Assembly: GCA_025352795.1 (NCBI GenBank)
Contig: JANXSF010000090.1
Coordinates: 56,850-120,849 of the forward strand
Direction of reading: 5' to 3'
Source: Acidobacteriota bacterium
GTDB taxonomy: Bacteria > Acidobacteriota > Terriglobia > Bryobacterales > Bryobacteraceae
DNA length: 64,000 nucleotides
Under the pieces are notes generated by a model, which had not been told where the DNA came from, made no database searches, and was given only the letters and a program-made list of their open reading frames with translations. Both the position numbers and the translations under genes were made by a program. Positions 43,515 to 51,798 of this stretch are shown here, in pieces (within the stretch, counting starts at the first letter, position 1; every line of letters begins with the position of its first letter).

Positions 43515-44236
43515 AACATTGGAAATTGACCCTTGTCTTGGTGGCGATGATTTATACCGCCGAGGGCAAAGATCGAACGCTTGGACCCTTACAGAAACTG
43601 CTGCACCCCGATGGAGGTCGATCCGCTCTTGATACTTACCTCGAACAATCTGGAGCGATCCTACATAGGCCAGTCGATCTGACTCCCACTCCCGGGTCGG
43701 CTTACCACGCTGGGGGACTCTTGGGAGATCTTACGCGCGATCGTCGAGGAAGTGGTGTCGATGACCTAATCACAATCAACGTCAATGACCAGGCCTCGGC
43801 CGTGTCCAAGGGCGCCACGAACACTTCTCGCAAAAGCAGTACCAAGAACGGAATCAATGCTCTGATGGGGACACTGCCTATCACCAATCCCTTGACGAAC
43901 CTCGCCGGTGTAAGCGGTAGTACTCAGGTGCAGGGGACTGGCGAAACCAGTCGATCCACCTCGATTTCGACAACGGTGACAGCATATGTAACGCATGTCA
44001 TGGGCAATGGGAACCTGGCCGTTCGCGGGGTGAAAGATATTTGGGTGAACTCAGAACGACAGCTTGTGGAAGTGCGGGGAATTATTCGGCCTGGAGATTT
44101 GACCTCTGGCAATCAGATCACTTCCGATAAATTAGCCCTTCTAGAAATCAGAATCAATGGCAAGGGTGTGGTCAATGACGCGGTGAAGCGACCATTCTTC
44201 TTGTATCGCATTTTACTGGGATTGTTGCCATTTTAA
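43511..44236 (+). CDS. flgH: FlgH, L-ring protein without lipobox
   Basis: 241 residues from TTG 43511 overlapping flgA (TTGA). The FlgH core is clear: GGLLGDLTRDRRGSGVDDLI, ITINVNDQASAVSKGATNTS, VMGNGNLAVRGVKDIWVNSE and RQLVEVRGIIRPGDL. FlgH is normally an outer-membrane lipoprotein with a Cys at the signal-peptide junction. Here the signal (about 1-18) ends AEGKD and no cysteine is present in that part. The ring would need another anchoring mode. It is followed by flgI with a one-base overlap. Confidence 0.92.
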   Translation: MKHWKLTLVLVAMIYTAEGKDRTLGPLQKLLHPDGGRSALDTYLEQSGAILHRPVDLTPTPGSAYHAGGLLGDLTRDRRGSGVDDLITINVNDQASAVSKGATNTSRKSSTKNGINALMGTLPITNPLTNLAGVSGSTQVQGTGETSRSTSISTTVTAYVTHVMGNGNLAVRGVKDIWVNSERQLVEVRGIIRPGDLTSGNQITSDKLALLEIRINGKGVVNDAVKRPFFLYRILLGLLPF

Positions 44237-45333
44237 TGACCAAACTCTTGTCCTTTGTAATAACTTTGACAATGATACGAGGATTGGAAGGGGCCTCGCG
44301 GCTGAAGGAGCTCGCCACCCTGGAAGGAGTACGGGACAACCAGTTAATCGGCTATGGACTCGTCGTCGGTTTGGCTGGCACGGGAGACAAGAAGCAGACT
44401 GTTTTTTCAGCACAAAGTGTCACCAATATGCTCGAACGCATGGGCATCAATGTGAGTCCTACAGCACTACAAGTAAAGAATGTGGCGGCAGTAATTGTCA
44501 CAGCCACACTACCTCCTTACGCCCAACCAGGAACGCGTATCGATCTTACTGCTTCCACCCTTGGCGATGCGACGAATCTTCAGGGAGGACAATTGCTGAT
44601 GACCGCACTACGAGCGGCTGACGGGCAGACTTATGCCGTCGCGCAAGGTGCGGTGATCACCGGCGGCTTTGTGGCTGGCCGAAGTGGAAATTCCCAAACA
44701 GTCAACCATCCCACTGCTGGACGAGTTCCAAATGGAGCGATTGTGGAGCGGACTGCACCTACGGCTAGCACTACATCCCGTATCCGTTGGCAATTGCGGC
44801 AGGCCGATTTCACCACTGCTGCGCGCATCGCTGAGGCTATCAATAAAAAGTTTTCACGGGATGGAACATTAGTTGCCAGGGCCGAAAGTTCCGCCACCGT
44901 AGCGGTGGAGACCCCTCCTTTGTTTTTGGCAAAACCAGTTGAGTTTATTGCCGAAATGGAAAGTATACCCATCGAAGCGGATCGAAAGGCCAAGGTCGTA
45001 ATCAACGAACGGACTGGGACAATCATTCTTGGCAAGGATGTGACCATTTCCCCAACGGCCATCCTTCACGGGAACTTAAGTGTAGAAATTCAGACGCAGT
45101 ACAACGTCTCCCAACCCAATCCATTGGGAGCCGGACAAACTACGGTTACACCGGAAACGACGCTTGCTGTGAAAGAAGAAAAAGCCAAGAATATTGTTTT
45201 ACGCCAGGGGGCTACTGTTGAGGAATTGGTGCGTGCCTTGAAGGCAATTGGATCTACTCCACGCGACATCATTGCCATTCTTCAGAATCTAAAAGCTGCC
45301 GGGGCGCTGAACGCCGAACTTGAGGCAATTTAA
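44236..45333 (+). CDS. flgI: FlgI, P-ring protein
   Basis: 365 residues, the normal FlgI length, with a signal peptide (about 1-19). Conserved segments: LKELATLEGVRDNQLIGYGL, VVGLAGTGDKKQTVFSAQS, MLERMGINVSP, VAAVIVTATLPPYAQPGT and the C-terminal LVRALKAIGSTPRDIIAILQ. It forms the ring around the distal rod in the peptidoglycan. It overlaps flgH and flgJ by one base each (TAATG), giving a fully coupled ring operon. Confidence 0.97.
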   Translation: MTKLLSFVITLTMIRGLEGASRLKELATLEGVRDNQLIGYGLVVGLAGTGDKKQTVFSAQSVTNMLERMGINVSPTALQVKNVAAVIVTATLPPYAQPGTRIDLTASTLGDATNLQGGQLLMTALRAADGQTYAVAQGAVITGGFVAGRSGNSQTVNHPTAGRVPNGAIVERTAPTASTTSRIRWQLRQADFTTAARIAEAINKKFSRDGTLVARAESSATVAVETPPLFLAKPVEFIAEMESIPIEADRKAKVVINERTGTIILGKDVTISPTAILHGNLSVEIQTQYNVSQPNPLGAGQTTVTPETTLAVKEEKAKNIVLRQGATVEELVRALKAIGSTPRDIIAILQNLKAAGALNAELEAI

Positions 45334-45626
45334 TGAAAACTTTATCAATAGGATCGATGCACGTAAGGGACGAAATTAAGCCTGACGGCGCGCGGAAGGC
45401 TCATCGGAAAATCGAAGAGGCTGCTGGCCAGTTTGAAGCCTTAATGATTGGGCAACTCCTGGAATCGATGACCAAAACTGGCTTGCCGAATGAAGATTCT
45501 TCTGGTTCCTCCGTCCTTGAAATGGGCAAGGACCAACTGGCCCAAGCGATTTCCAATGGCGGAGGCCTTGGTCTCAAGAAGACAATTATGAATTCGTTCG
45601 ACCGGGAGAAGCGCACCCCTACTTGA
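45333..45626 (+). CDS. flgJ: FlgJ-like rod-binding protein (no muramidase domain)
   Basis: 97 residues matching only the N-terminal rod-binding domain of FlgJ: AAGQFEALMIGQLLESMTKT and LEMGKDQLAQAISNGGGLGL. The glucosaminidase domain of enterobacterial FlgJ is absent, as in many non-proteobacteria. It is the last gene of the rightward rod/ring operon, so a separate peptidoglycan hydrolase must open the wall for the rod. Confidence 0.92.
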   Translation: MKTLSIGSMHVRDEIKPDGARKAHRKIEEAAGQFEALMIGQLLESMTKTGLPNEDSSGSSVLEMGKDQLAQAISNGGGLGLKKTIMNSFDREKRTPT

Positions 45627-45671
45627 CCTTTCCCGGCGAGCGTTGCTGTAATCAAAGAGTAGGCTTCCCCA

Positions 45672-46781
45672 TTGATTACCCGCCGCACATTTCTCGCATC
45701 CCCGCTGGCGGCTATTGGACCTCCCTTTGAGATTCCTCTACGAGGATATTTTCGCTCGGGCGTGGAACGGAATGGAATTATCGGAGCTAGTCTCGCCATC
45801 TCTCACAATGGGGAGACGATATTTGAGGAACAGGTCGGCCAGCAAAATCTGGATCTGCACTTGCCGGTTACACAGCAGACAATATTCCATTGGGCTTCGA
45901 TTACCAAAACCATGACCGCCATCGCTATCCTACAGTTGCGGGACAAGGGATCTCTAGGACTCGACGATCCTATTCTGCGACATTGCCCGGAGGTCGCCAT
46001 GGTTCGTGACCTTTACGGTCCCATCCTCAGGATCACGCTTCGCCACCTGCTCAGTCATAGCGCCGGATTTCGGGCAGCTACTTGGCCGTGGGCCGACCGT
46101 ATTTGGAATCCTACTGCACCCGGGGCATGGGGACAGTTGGTTGCAACCTTTCCTGAAACAGACATTCTTTTCCCACCAGGCAGCCGATTCAGCTATTCGA
46201 ACCTGGGTATTCTCTTCCTTGGCCGGACAATTGAACGCTTGAGCGGACTCCCGTTTGCCCGCTACATCTCGAAATATATTTTCGACCCGCTCGGTATGAA
46301 GAATAGCTATTTTGACAAGACGTCACCCGAAATGCTCCCTTACCGTAGCCACAGCTATTATCGTGACGGCAATCGTTTGACCGCCGGCTCGTTCGATTAT
46401 GAGACTGGTGCCGCCATCTCGAACAGCGGACTCAACGCACCGTTATCGGATATGCAGCTATATTTGCAATCGCTCGCCGGGCATGGTCCCAGCTTGTTAC
46501 GACGCTCCTCTCTTGAGGAGATGTGGCGACCGATTCTACCCGCTGACGGCGATTCCATGGGGCTCTCATTCTTCATCACTAAACGAGCCAATCTAAAAAT
46601 GGTTGGCCACATGGGCGATCAAAATGCGTTTATTTCGCGTATCGGAATCGTCCCTTCCTCGCGCACCACCTATGCAGTGGCATACAATACCAGTGCAGTT
46701 GGGCCAAGGCAAAACACTTCGGCCTTTGATAAACAATTGAAGGATCACCTTATTGACACGATTTTTACTCGCATCTCTTAG
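45672..46781 (+). CDS. Serine beta-lactamase-like hydrolase (class C / esterase family)
   Basis: 369 residues of the beta-lactamase/penicillin-binding-like fold. The nucleophile motif Ser76-Ile-Thr-Lys79 (HWASITKTM) and Tyr-Ser-Asn in RFSYSNLGILFLG are intact; a GHMGDQNAF segment near the end takes the place of the KTG box. The TTG start gives ITRRTFLASPLAAIG, a twin-arginine-like export signal. Such proteins act as esterases, D-aminopeptidases or beta-lactamases; class C antibiotic hydrolysis cannot be claimed. It overlaps the downstream esterase gene by 29 bases. Confidence 0.88.
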   Translation: MITRRTFLASPLAAIGPPFEIPLRGYFRSGVERNGIIGASLAISHNGETIFEEQVGQQNLDLHLPVTQQTIFHWASITKTMTAIAILQLRDKGSLGLDDPILRHCPEVAMVRDLYGPILRITLRHLLSHSAGFRAATWPWADRIWNPTAPGAWGQLVATFPETDILFPPGSRFSYSNLGILFLGRTIERLSGLPFARYISKYIFDPLGMKNSYFDKTSPEMLPYRSHSYYRDGNRLTAGSFDYETGAAISNSGLNAPLSDMQLYLQSLAGHGPSLLRRSSLEEMWRPILPADGDSMGLSFFITKRANLKMVGHMGDQNAFISRIGIVPSSRTTYAVAYNTSAVGPRQNTSAFDKQLKDHLIDTIFTRIS

Positions 46782-47925
46782 CTTGGCCGCGACCCTCGCA
46801 GCCCAATCGCTTTCCAATCTGAAATTAGAAGAAATATTGAACGGCACGGCCTTTGCCTCCGATCAAGGTAAATTTCTGTTCGCCATCCGTATGGACCGCG
46901 AGCCTCGTCTGTTCCTCGACGAAACCCCCGGGCCTAAGCTGGTCAAGTCCGCCGAAGGGATTTGGACGGCTAACGCCAACCTTGAAACCGGAACTGTGCA
47001 TTCCTTCCACTATGAAGTGGATGGGAAAAAGTTTGGTGGTCGATCCGACATTCCAGCTTTTGGCCCCGATTCCTATGAACGCGCCGGTGTCCCTAAAGGA
47101 ACTCTGTCCGAGAAAATCGTACAGGCAAGCAAGATCTATCCAGGCTTGCTTAGCGATTACTGGATTTATGTTCCCGCCCAATACGACGCGTCAAAGCCCG
47201 CAGCGGTGATGATTTGGCAGGACGGCCAGGGCATGACGCAGCGTGAAGGCCGGTCGCAAATTGTTTTCGACAACTTAACCCAAGACAAAAAGATTCCCGT
47301 GATGATTCATATTTTCATTGCACCGGGCAAGGTCGGGGACAAAGCCTGGCGCAGTATTGAGTACGATACGGTCAACGATATTTACGCCCGCTTTCTATTG
47401 GAAGAAATCATTCCCGAAGTCGCCAAGAAATATAATCTGCGCAAGGACGGCTATAGCCGGGCGATTGCCGGAAACTCTTCGGGCGGCATTTGTGCATTCA
47501 ATGCTGCGTGGTTTCGCCCTGATGAATTCACTCGCGTGTTGAGTCGCATTGGTAGCTTCACCAGCATTCAGTGGAAGCCCGGTGTGATTGATGGCGGGAA
47601 CGTTTTTCCGAACAAGATTCGCAAAGAACCCAAACGCAACATCCGCAGTTGGCTGCAGGATGGATGGAACGACTTGGAGAATAACCACGGATCGTGGCCG
47701 TTGCAGAACATCCAAATGGCGAATTCGCTGAAGATGATGGGTTATGATTTCCACCTCAGTTTTGGCCGGGGGACTCATAACGGTGCGCATGGCTTGGCCG
47801 AATTGCCTCAGGCAATGCAGTGGTTGTGGCGCGATTACGATCCGTCAAAAACCACCCAGACCTTCGATCAGGAAGCGGAAGAAAAGGCTAAGCCGCTGTT
47901 CCGCGTAAACATCGTGAACCGCTAA
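46753..47925 (+). CDS. Secreted esterase D-like alpha/beta hydrolase
   Basis: 390 residues with a signal peptide (LLASLSLAATLAAQ). The C-terminal ~270 residues are an esterase/enterochelin-esterase-like domain: DYWIYVPAQYDASKPAAVMI, the nucleophile elbow GNSSGG in IAGNSSGGICAF, and a catalytic His in GRGTHNGAHG. The first ~110 residues are a beta-rich module that could bind carbohydrate. TTG 46753 lies inside the preceding hydrolase gene and is needed for the signal peptide. Both hydrolases are exported and may act on the same substrate. Confidence 0.85.
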   Translation: MTRFLLASLSLAATLAAQSLSNLKLEEILNGTAFASDQGKFLFAIRMDREPRLFLDETPGPKLVKSAEGIWTANANLETGTVHSFHYEVDGKKFGGRSDIPAFGPDSYERAGVPKGTLSEKIVQASKIYPGLLSDYWIYVPAQYDASKPAAVMIWQDGQGMTQREGRSQIVFDNLTQDKKIPVMIHIFIAPGKVGDKAWRSIEYDTVNDIYARFLLEEIIPEVAKKYNLRKDGYSRAIAGNSSGGICAFNAAWFRPDEFTRVLSRIGSFTSIQWKPGVIDGGNVFPNKIRKEPKRNIRSWLQDGWNDLENNHGSWPLQNIQMANSLKMMGYDFHLSFGRGTHNGAHGLAELPQAMQWLWRDYDPSKTTQTFDQEAEEKAKPLFRVNIVNR

Positions 47926-47938
47926 GTACTGCGTTCAA

Positions 47939-48307
47939 CTACTCTTCAGTGGGTAGCAGACCTGCAAACTTCAAACTGCGCAGCAGTTCGCGCGGAGCAT
48001 TCCGGGGGAATCCGAAATCCCAATTCGGGTTCCCTGAAGAACTCTCCCACACTCGAACCTCGCGCTGGGTCAGCATCTCTTCCAGGCGAGCGTCTTCTTC
48101 GACCACTTCGCCGGACAACCCTACGGTTGCGATCACCCCTCGCAGATCCAAATCACGGCGATAATCGTCAAGGCCATATGGGTAGCCTTGCTCCACTTCC
48201 TCAACAAATTTCTTGTACCGCGAAATCAGCCCTTGGCTTCCTCCTCGCACCAAGTGCGCCGGGTAGCCGCTGCCTTCCAAATAATCTGCCAAATCTTCTT
48301 CAGTCAT
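47939..48307 (-). CDS. Conserved-looking small protein of unknown function
   Basis: 122 residues, acidic, with no signal peptide or membrane segment. I do not recognise the family. Visible features are MTEEDLADYLEGSGYPAHLV, a YPYGLDDYRRDLDLRG segment and NWDFGFPRNAPRELL near the C-terminus. It begins eight bases inside the end of the Gfo/Idh/MocA gene, so it is co-translated with the aminotransferase/oxidoreductase pair. The EDDLADYLEGSG/GLDDY motifs suggest a small helical protein. A role in that pathway is inferred from location only. Confidence 0.7.
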   Translation of the reverse strand: MTEEDLADYLEGSGYPAHLVRGGSQGLISRYKKFVEEVEQGYPYGLDDYRRDLDLRGVIATVGLSGEVVEEDARLEEMLTQREVRVWESSSGNPNWDFGFPRNAPRELLRSLKFAGLLPTEE

Positions 48308-49532
48308 AAAGCCTCACACCGGGGACTTCGCCATGAGTGATCGCAACCTCGCGACCATTATTCAGAATACTCAAGCGACCCGCTTCCACCACTAATTCGT
48401 TATAACGGCTATTGGCCGGGGTGGCGACTACCCCTGTTGCATCAATTTGTTTTAGCTCCGATTGGCGATCCATCGAAGAGTCCACCCGCTTCGCCGTTCG
48501 CACCAGAAATTCCACAGAACGTACGCCATAGCCGACGGGCTCCATACCCGGTCCGCCCAGGTCGTTGTATTGGAAATAGTCAGGACTCGGCTCGGTGTAG
48601 AACGTGGCTCCTTCGCCTTTGGGTTTGACGCCGAAGGTATAGCTCAAGCCCCGGTATTGATCGCTGTGATCAATCAATGCGCCCTCGCCAGAACCGGAAC
48701 AGTACAGCGTCATACCCTGCGTGTTCGGGCCGGGCCCTTCATTGGGATAGCTCAGGCTGGTTTGCAGATTCAATGCCGCACCATTTTCCCAGCGTACGCG
48801 CGTGTCGCACCAAAGATATCCTTCCTTGCCATTGGGAAATTTGTCGAGAATGCCATAGGAACCCACGGCCACAGGCAGCAGCCCGGTAATAAAATGCACA
48901 AGGTCCACATAGTGACAGCCGATATATGTGAAGGCATCGGAGTTCTCTTTGGTGAACCAGTTTTGGAAATTTGAATTGCGGTAGTACCACTTCTCCATCA
49001 GCCGTGCCGTTCCCAATTTGAATTCGCCGAACAACCCCTCGCGATACAGACGACGAGCCTTATGGGCGCGGTCGTCAAATCGCTTATGATATTCAATGCC
49101 ACAGAAAAGTCCACGCTCGTAAGCGGTGCGCTCAATCACAAGTGATTCCTGTGCGTTCAGCACCAACGGCTTAACGCAGATCACATGCTGATTATGTTTA
49201 AGCGCCGTCATCACTGCATCGAAATGAAGTTGGTCTGGCAACGCGACAATTACTACCTGCCGGGCTGGCAGTTGGGCGATGACGGATTCAAACAAGCGCG
49301 GCTGAGGAGTTTCTGATTCCACCAGCGGATCGGGAAAGGGTTTGAAGCTCTGCCCTGGAAACGCCCCCACCATGGATGGGGCCACTGCAAGATTCCTCAC
49401 CGTCCTGCCGTGCTGTGCGCAAACCCAAATATCGCCCACTTCATTTCGACGTTGCATGGCATAAACTGTCGGCAGAATCTGGTCGTGCGTGATCATGCCG
49501 CCGCCAACAATAAGAATTGTAGGTGCCGTCAT
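48300..49532 (-). CDS. Gfo/Idh/MocA family oxidoreductase
   Basis: 410 residues. N-terminal NAD(P)-binding fold (ILIVGGGMITHDQILP), then VIVALPDQLHFDAVMTAL and HVICVKPLVL, where the Lys of the EKP-type motif is retained but Glu is Val. The C-terminal domain has GIEYHKRFDDRAHKARRLYREG and GCHYVDLVHFITG. Such enzymes oxidise or reduce sugars, inositols or related cyclic compounds. Its start overlaps the aminotransferase stop (ATGA), so they probably act on the same intermediate, for example converting an alcohol to a ketone before transamination. Confidence 0.87.
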   Translation of the reverse strand: MTAPTILIVGGGMITHDQILPTVYAMQRRNEVGDIWVCAQHGRTVRNLAVAPSMVGAFPGQSFKPFPDPLVESETPQPRLFESVIAQLPARQVVIVALPDQLHFDAVMTALKHNQHVICVKPLVLNAQESLVIERTAYERGLFCGIEYHKRFDDRAHKARRLYREGLFGEFKLGTARLMEKWYYRNSNFQNWFTKENSDAFTYIGCHYVDLVHFITGLLPVAVGSYGILDKFPNGKEGYLWCDTRVRWENGAALNLQTSLSYPNEGPGPNTQGMTLYCSGSGEGALIDHSDQYRGLSYTFGVKPKGEGATFYTEPSPDYFQYNDLGGPGMEPVGYGVRSVEFLVRTAKRVDSSMDRQSELKQIDATGVVATPANSRYNELVVEAGRLSILNNGREVAITHGEVPGVRLYD

Positions 49533-50914
49533 GCGTTAGCTTTGATTCTGTTTTCTACAGCGGCTGCAAACGCTTCTTCAAACGCGTCCAGACTTTCCAT
49601 CAGCGCTTCTTCGTTGATGGTCAGCGGCGGACATATTTTCACCGTTCCTCCGCCAAAGCCCACTGGAGAAAACATCATAATGCCGCGCTTGATAGATTCC
49701 CATACAATCTCCCAAGTCAGATCTGCATCTGGTTCTTTTGTGCCCGGTTTGACAATTGCCACACCAGCCACCAAGCCCTTTCCATCCACGCTTCCAATCA
49801 TTGGATATCGCGGCTTCATTGCGTGCAGTCGGGCGTGCAGAATCGCGCCCATCGCCGCAGCATTCTCCCACAGACGCTCTTTCACAATCACATCAATTGA
49901 GGCCAATGCGGCAGCGCAACAAATTGGGTTGCCGGTATGCGTTGAGGTCATGCTGCCAGCCGGGTGCAGGTCCATCACGTCAGGCCGTCCAATGACAGCA
50001 GCCAACGGCAATGAACTGGAAATTCCTTTGCCCCAGGTCGTTAAATCTGGAACAATTCCATAATGTTCAAAACCCCACATAGTTCCTGTCCTACCAAAAC
50101 CAGCTTGCACTTCGTCGCAAGTCAGCACAGCTCTATGCCGATCACAAAATTCTCGCAATTTCCGAATATATGGAACCGGCGCGAACGCTGCGCTACCGCC
50201 CTGGTAGGTCTCCAGAATCACACCGGCAACATTTTCCGGCGTGATTCCTTTCATTCGAAGAGAGTTCAGGAAGAACTCAAATGACGTATCTTCGGTGCGA
50301 TAGCCATCGGGGAATGGTACTTGCACGAATCCTGCATCCAAGTTGACAATCCATTCCTTCAGCGAAGGAATGCCCCCGGCTTGTTGCGACCCAAGTGTGC
50401 GGCCATGAAAAGCCTTTTCAAAGCTGACGATAATGTTCTTCGATTTGCCACCAACTTTCACCCCATGCGTCCGCGAAAGTTTAATGGCACACTCCACTGT
50501 TTCTGAACCTACAGTTAATAGGAAAACTTTCTTCAGTGGTTCCGGCATCAGTGCCGCCAACCGTTCCACAATTTGGGCTCGGATCGCCGAAGGGAAGCAG
50601 TAGTTGGTCAGCAATTTATGGTTGGCTTGCTTTACAATGGCGTCAATAATTTCCTGACGACCGTGACCTGCATTGGTGATCAGAACGCCGCTAGACCAAT
50701 CGATCCAAGCGTTGCCGTAAGCATCGAACACCTGAAAGTTTTCAGCGTGATCCCATACGATAGGCGGTTGGCCACCCATCGCGATCGGTTCGAATTTGCG
50801 CAGTGCTTCCAACACTGGAAGCGATTCAGGAACAGGAAGCTGAGTCTGAATTCGTCGATATTTTGTCGCGACAGGCGCGACGGTACGCGGGGTCAAGTCA
50901 AAGTCACGGGCCAT
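49529..50914 (-). CDS. Class III aminotransferase (GabT-like)
   Basis: 461-residue PLP enzyme. Visible: the cofactor-phosphate region TVGSETVECAIKLSRTH, the Asp in LTCDEVQAGFGRTG, and the PLP Lys in TTWGKGISSSLPLAAVIG, followed by HPAGSMTSTHTGNPICCAAAL. It is closest to omega-amino acid or 4-aminobutyrate aminotransferases. Its substrate is uncertain; a sugar or inositol ketone made by the adjoining oxidoreductase is possible. It leads a three-gene leftward operon. Confidence 0.88.
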   Translation of the reverse strand: MARDFDLTPRTVAPVATKYRRIQTQLPVPESLPVLEALRKFEPIAMGGQPPIVWDHAENFQVFDAYGNAWIDWSSGVLITNAGHGRQEIIDAIVKQANHKLLTNYCFPSAIRAQIVERLAALMPEPLKKVFLLTVGSETVECAIKLSRTHGVKVGGKSKNIIVSFEKAFHGRTLGSQQAGGIPSLKEWIVNLDAGFVQVPFPDGYRTEDTSFEFFLNSLRMKGITPENVAGVILETYQGGSAAFAPVPYIRKLREFCDRHRAVLTCDEVQAGFGRTGTMWGFEHYGIVPDLTTWGKGISSSLPLAAVIGRPDVMDLHPAGSMTSTHTGNPICCAAALASIDVIVKERLWENAAAMGAILHARLHAMKPRYPMIGSVDGKGLVAGVAIVKPGTKEPDADLTWEIVWESIKRGIMMFSPVGFGGGTVKICPPLTINEEALMESLDAFEEAFAAAVENRIKANA

Positions 50915-50961
50915 AAGGGAACCCTTATTGTTTCACAGGTGCTGACTGTAATGAGAGTCCT

Positions 50962-51069
50962 TCACTTCTTCGGCGGAGGTGGGGGTGGCGGAGGGGGTGG
51001 CGGCAGCGGCAGCGGCCTGGGCACAGGCGGCCAATCCATTCGCTTATCTAATTGATTTTTTGGATTCAT
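50962..51069 (-). CDS. 35-residue polyproline microprotein, coupled to the two-TM protein
   Basis: A short frame not expected from gene callers. ATG at 51069 overlaps the stop of the upstream two-TM gene (ATGA), and it ends at TGA 50962-50964. The product starts MNPKNQLDKRMDWPPVPRPL and ends with 11 consecutive prolines and KK. All four proline codons are mixed across the run (ccg cca ccc cct ...), which argues against simple DNA slippage and for selection on the peptide. Such a run would need EF-P for translation. Function unknown. Confidence 0.45.
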   Translation of the reverse strand: MNPKNQLDKRMDWPPVPRPLPLPPPPPPPPPPPKK

Positions 51070-51581
51070 ACCGAACGGTTTGAAGTATGGCGCAGTTCCA
51101 CGTAATCCTGCCACTTCATAAGCTTTCTTTTTCGATTGGGGAAAGTGTTTCCTGCTTTCGATAGCTCCGTCGCCGTAGCCTCAAGGCACACCAAGCGTGC
51201 GGCGGCAGATTCACTGTACATATCATCCCAAAGAGCTTCGAATTCCTTGGCTAGTTTATTCCACCGAAAATGAAGATCGGTACAATTTGTAGCTCTATCC
51301 TGATTCTGGGCGATGATCGAATAGGCACTTAATCCAGCAGTTAGAAATGCAAGAACTGGACGAAGCCAGGGTAGGTATGGGGTAATCTCTAAACCATCTT
51401 TCAGGATGAAGGTGGCTAATGCTCCCGAAGAAAAGACCAGACTAAGCCAATTCGCCAATCTTTGGTGCCAACGATATGTACCAGAAAGTTCAGCAAAGTA
51501 GTTGGCCCGAATCTCTGCGGACAACTGACCATCCCAAACTCGTTTTTGTTGTAATTGCGTAAGCGTGATGGTATCGCTCAT
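51066..51581 (-). CDS. Two-transmembrane SLATT-like protein
   Basis: 171 residues from ATG 51581 (TTG 51596 is an alternative). A cytosolic N-terminal ~43 residues precede two hydrophobic helices (about 44-60, WLSLVFSSGALATFIL, and 73-91, RPVLAFLTAGLSAYSII), with a long amphipathic C-terminal helix region (LHFRWNKLAKEFEALWDDMYS in part). This two-TM-plus-helix layout is that of SLATT proteins, proposed pore-forming effectors of bacterial conflict systems. The similarity is of layout, not proven homology. It is followed by the polyproline peptide and has no nuclease or sensor partner nearby. Confidence 0.6.
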   Translation of the reverse strand: MSDTITLTQLQQKRVWDGQLSAEIRANYFAELSGTYRWHQRLANWLSLVFSSGALATFILKDGLEITPYLPWLRPVLAFLTAGLSAYSIIAQNQDRATNCTDLHFRWNKLAKEFEALWDDMYSESAAARLVCLEATATELSKAGNTFPNRKRKLMKWQDYVELRHTSNRSV

Positions 51582-51703
51582 AAGTTCACCAACCAATGAA
51601 AATCTCGTCTGTTCTTATTCTCCCATAGCCTGGGAATCCAGCGAATTTCAATCCCTCAAGCGGTCCTGGATAGATTTCCATTGCTGCCTCACCAAAAAGG
51701 GAA

Positions 51704-51729
51704 AAGGGACATTCATAAGAATGTCCCTT
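51704..51729 (-). terminator. Hairpin terminator downstream of P5C dehydrogenase
   Basis: A perfect 11-bp stem (AAGGGACATTC with GAATGTCCCTT) and four-base loop is followed on the minus strand by TTTTCCCTTTTT. A smaller CCCC/GGGG hairpin with a T-rich stretch lies nearer the gene at 51775-51790. Confidence 0.65.
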
Positions 51730-51798
51730 CGCCATGTCGGCAGGATTTGACCCTGGATCTAAAAATAAATAGTCCCCTTCTAATCGGGGTATTCATCA

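Noticed and set aside
50573..51055. Plus-strand frame ending in a glycine-rich tail
   Set aside because: It is antisense to the aminotransferase, and the glycine run is the complement of the polyproline codons.
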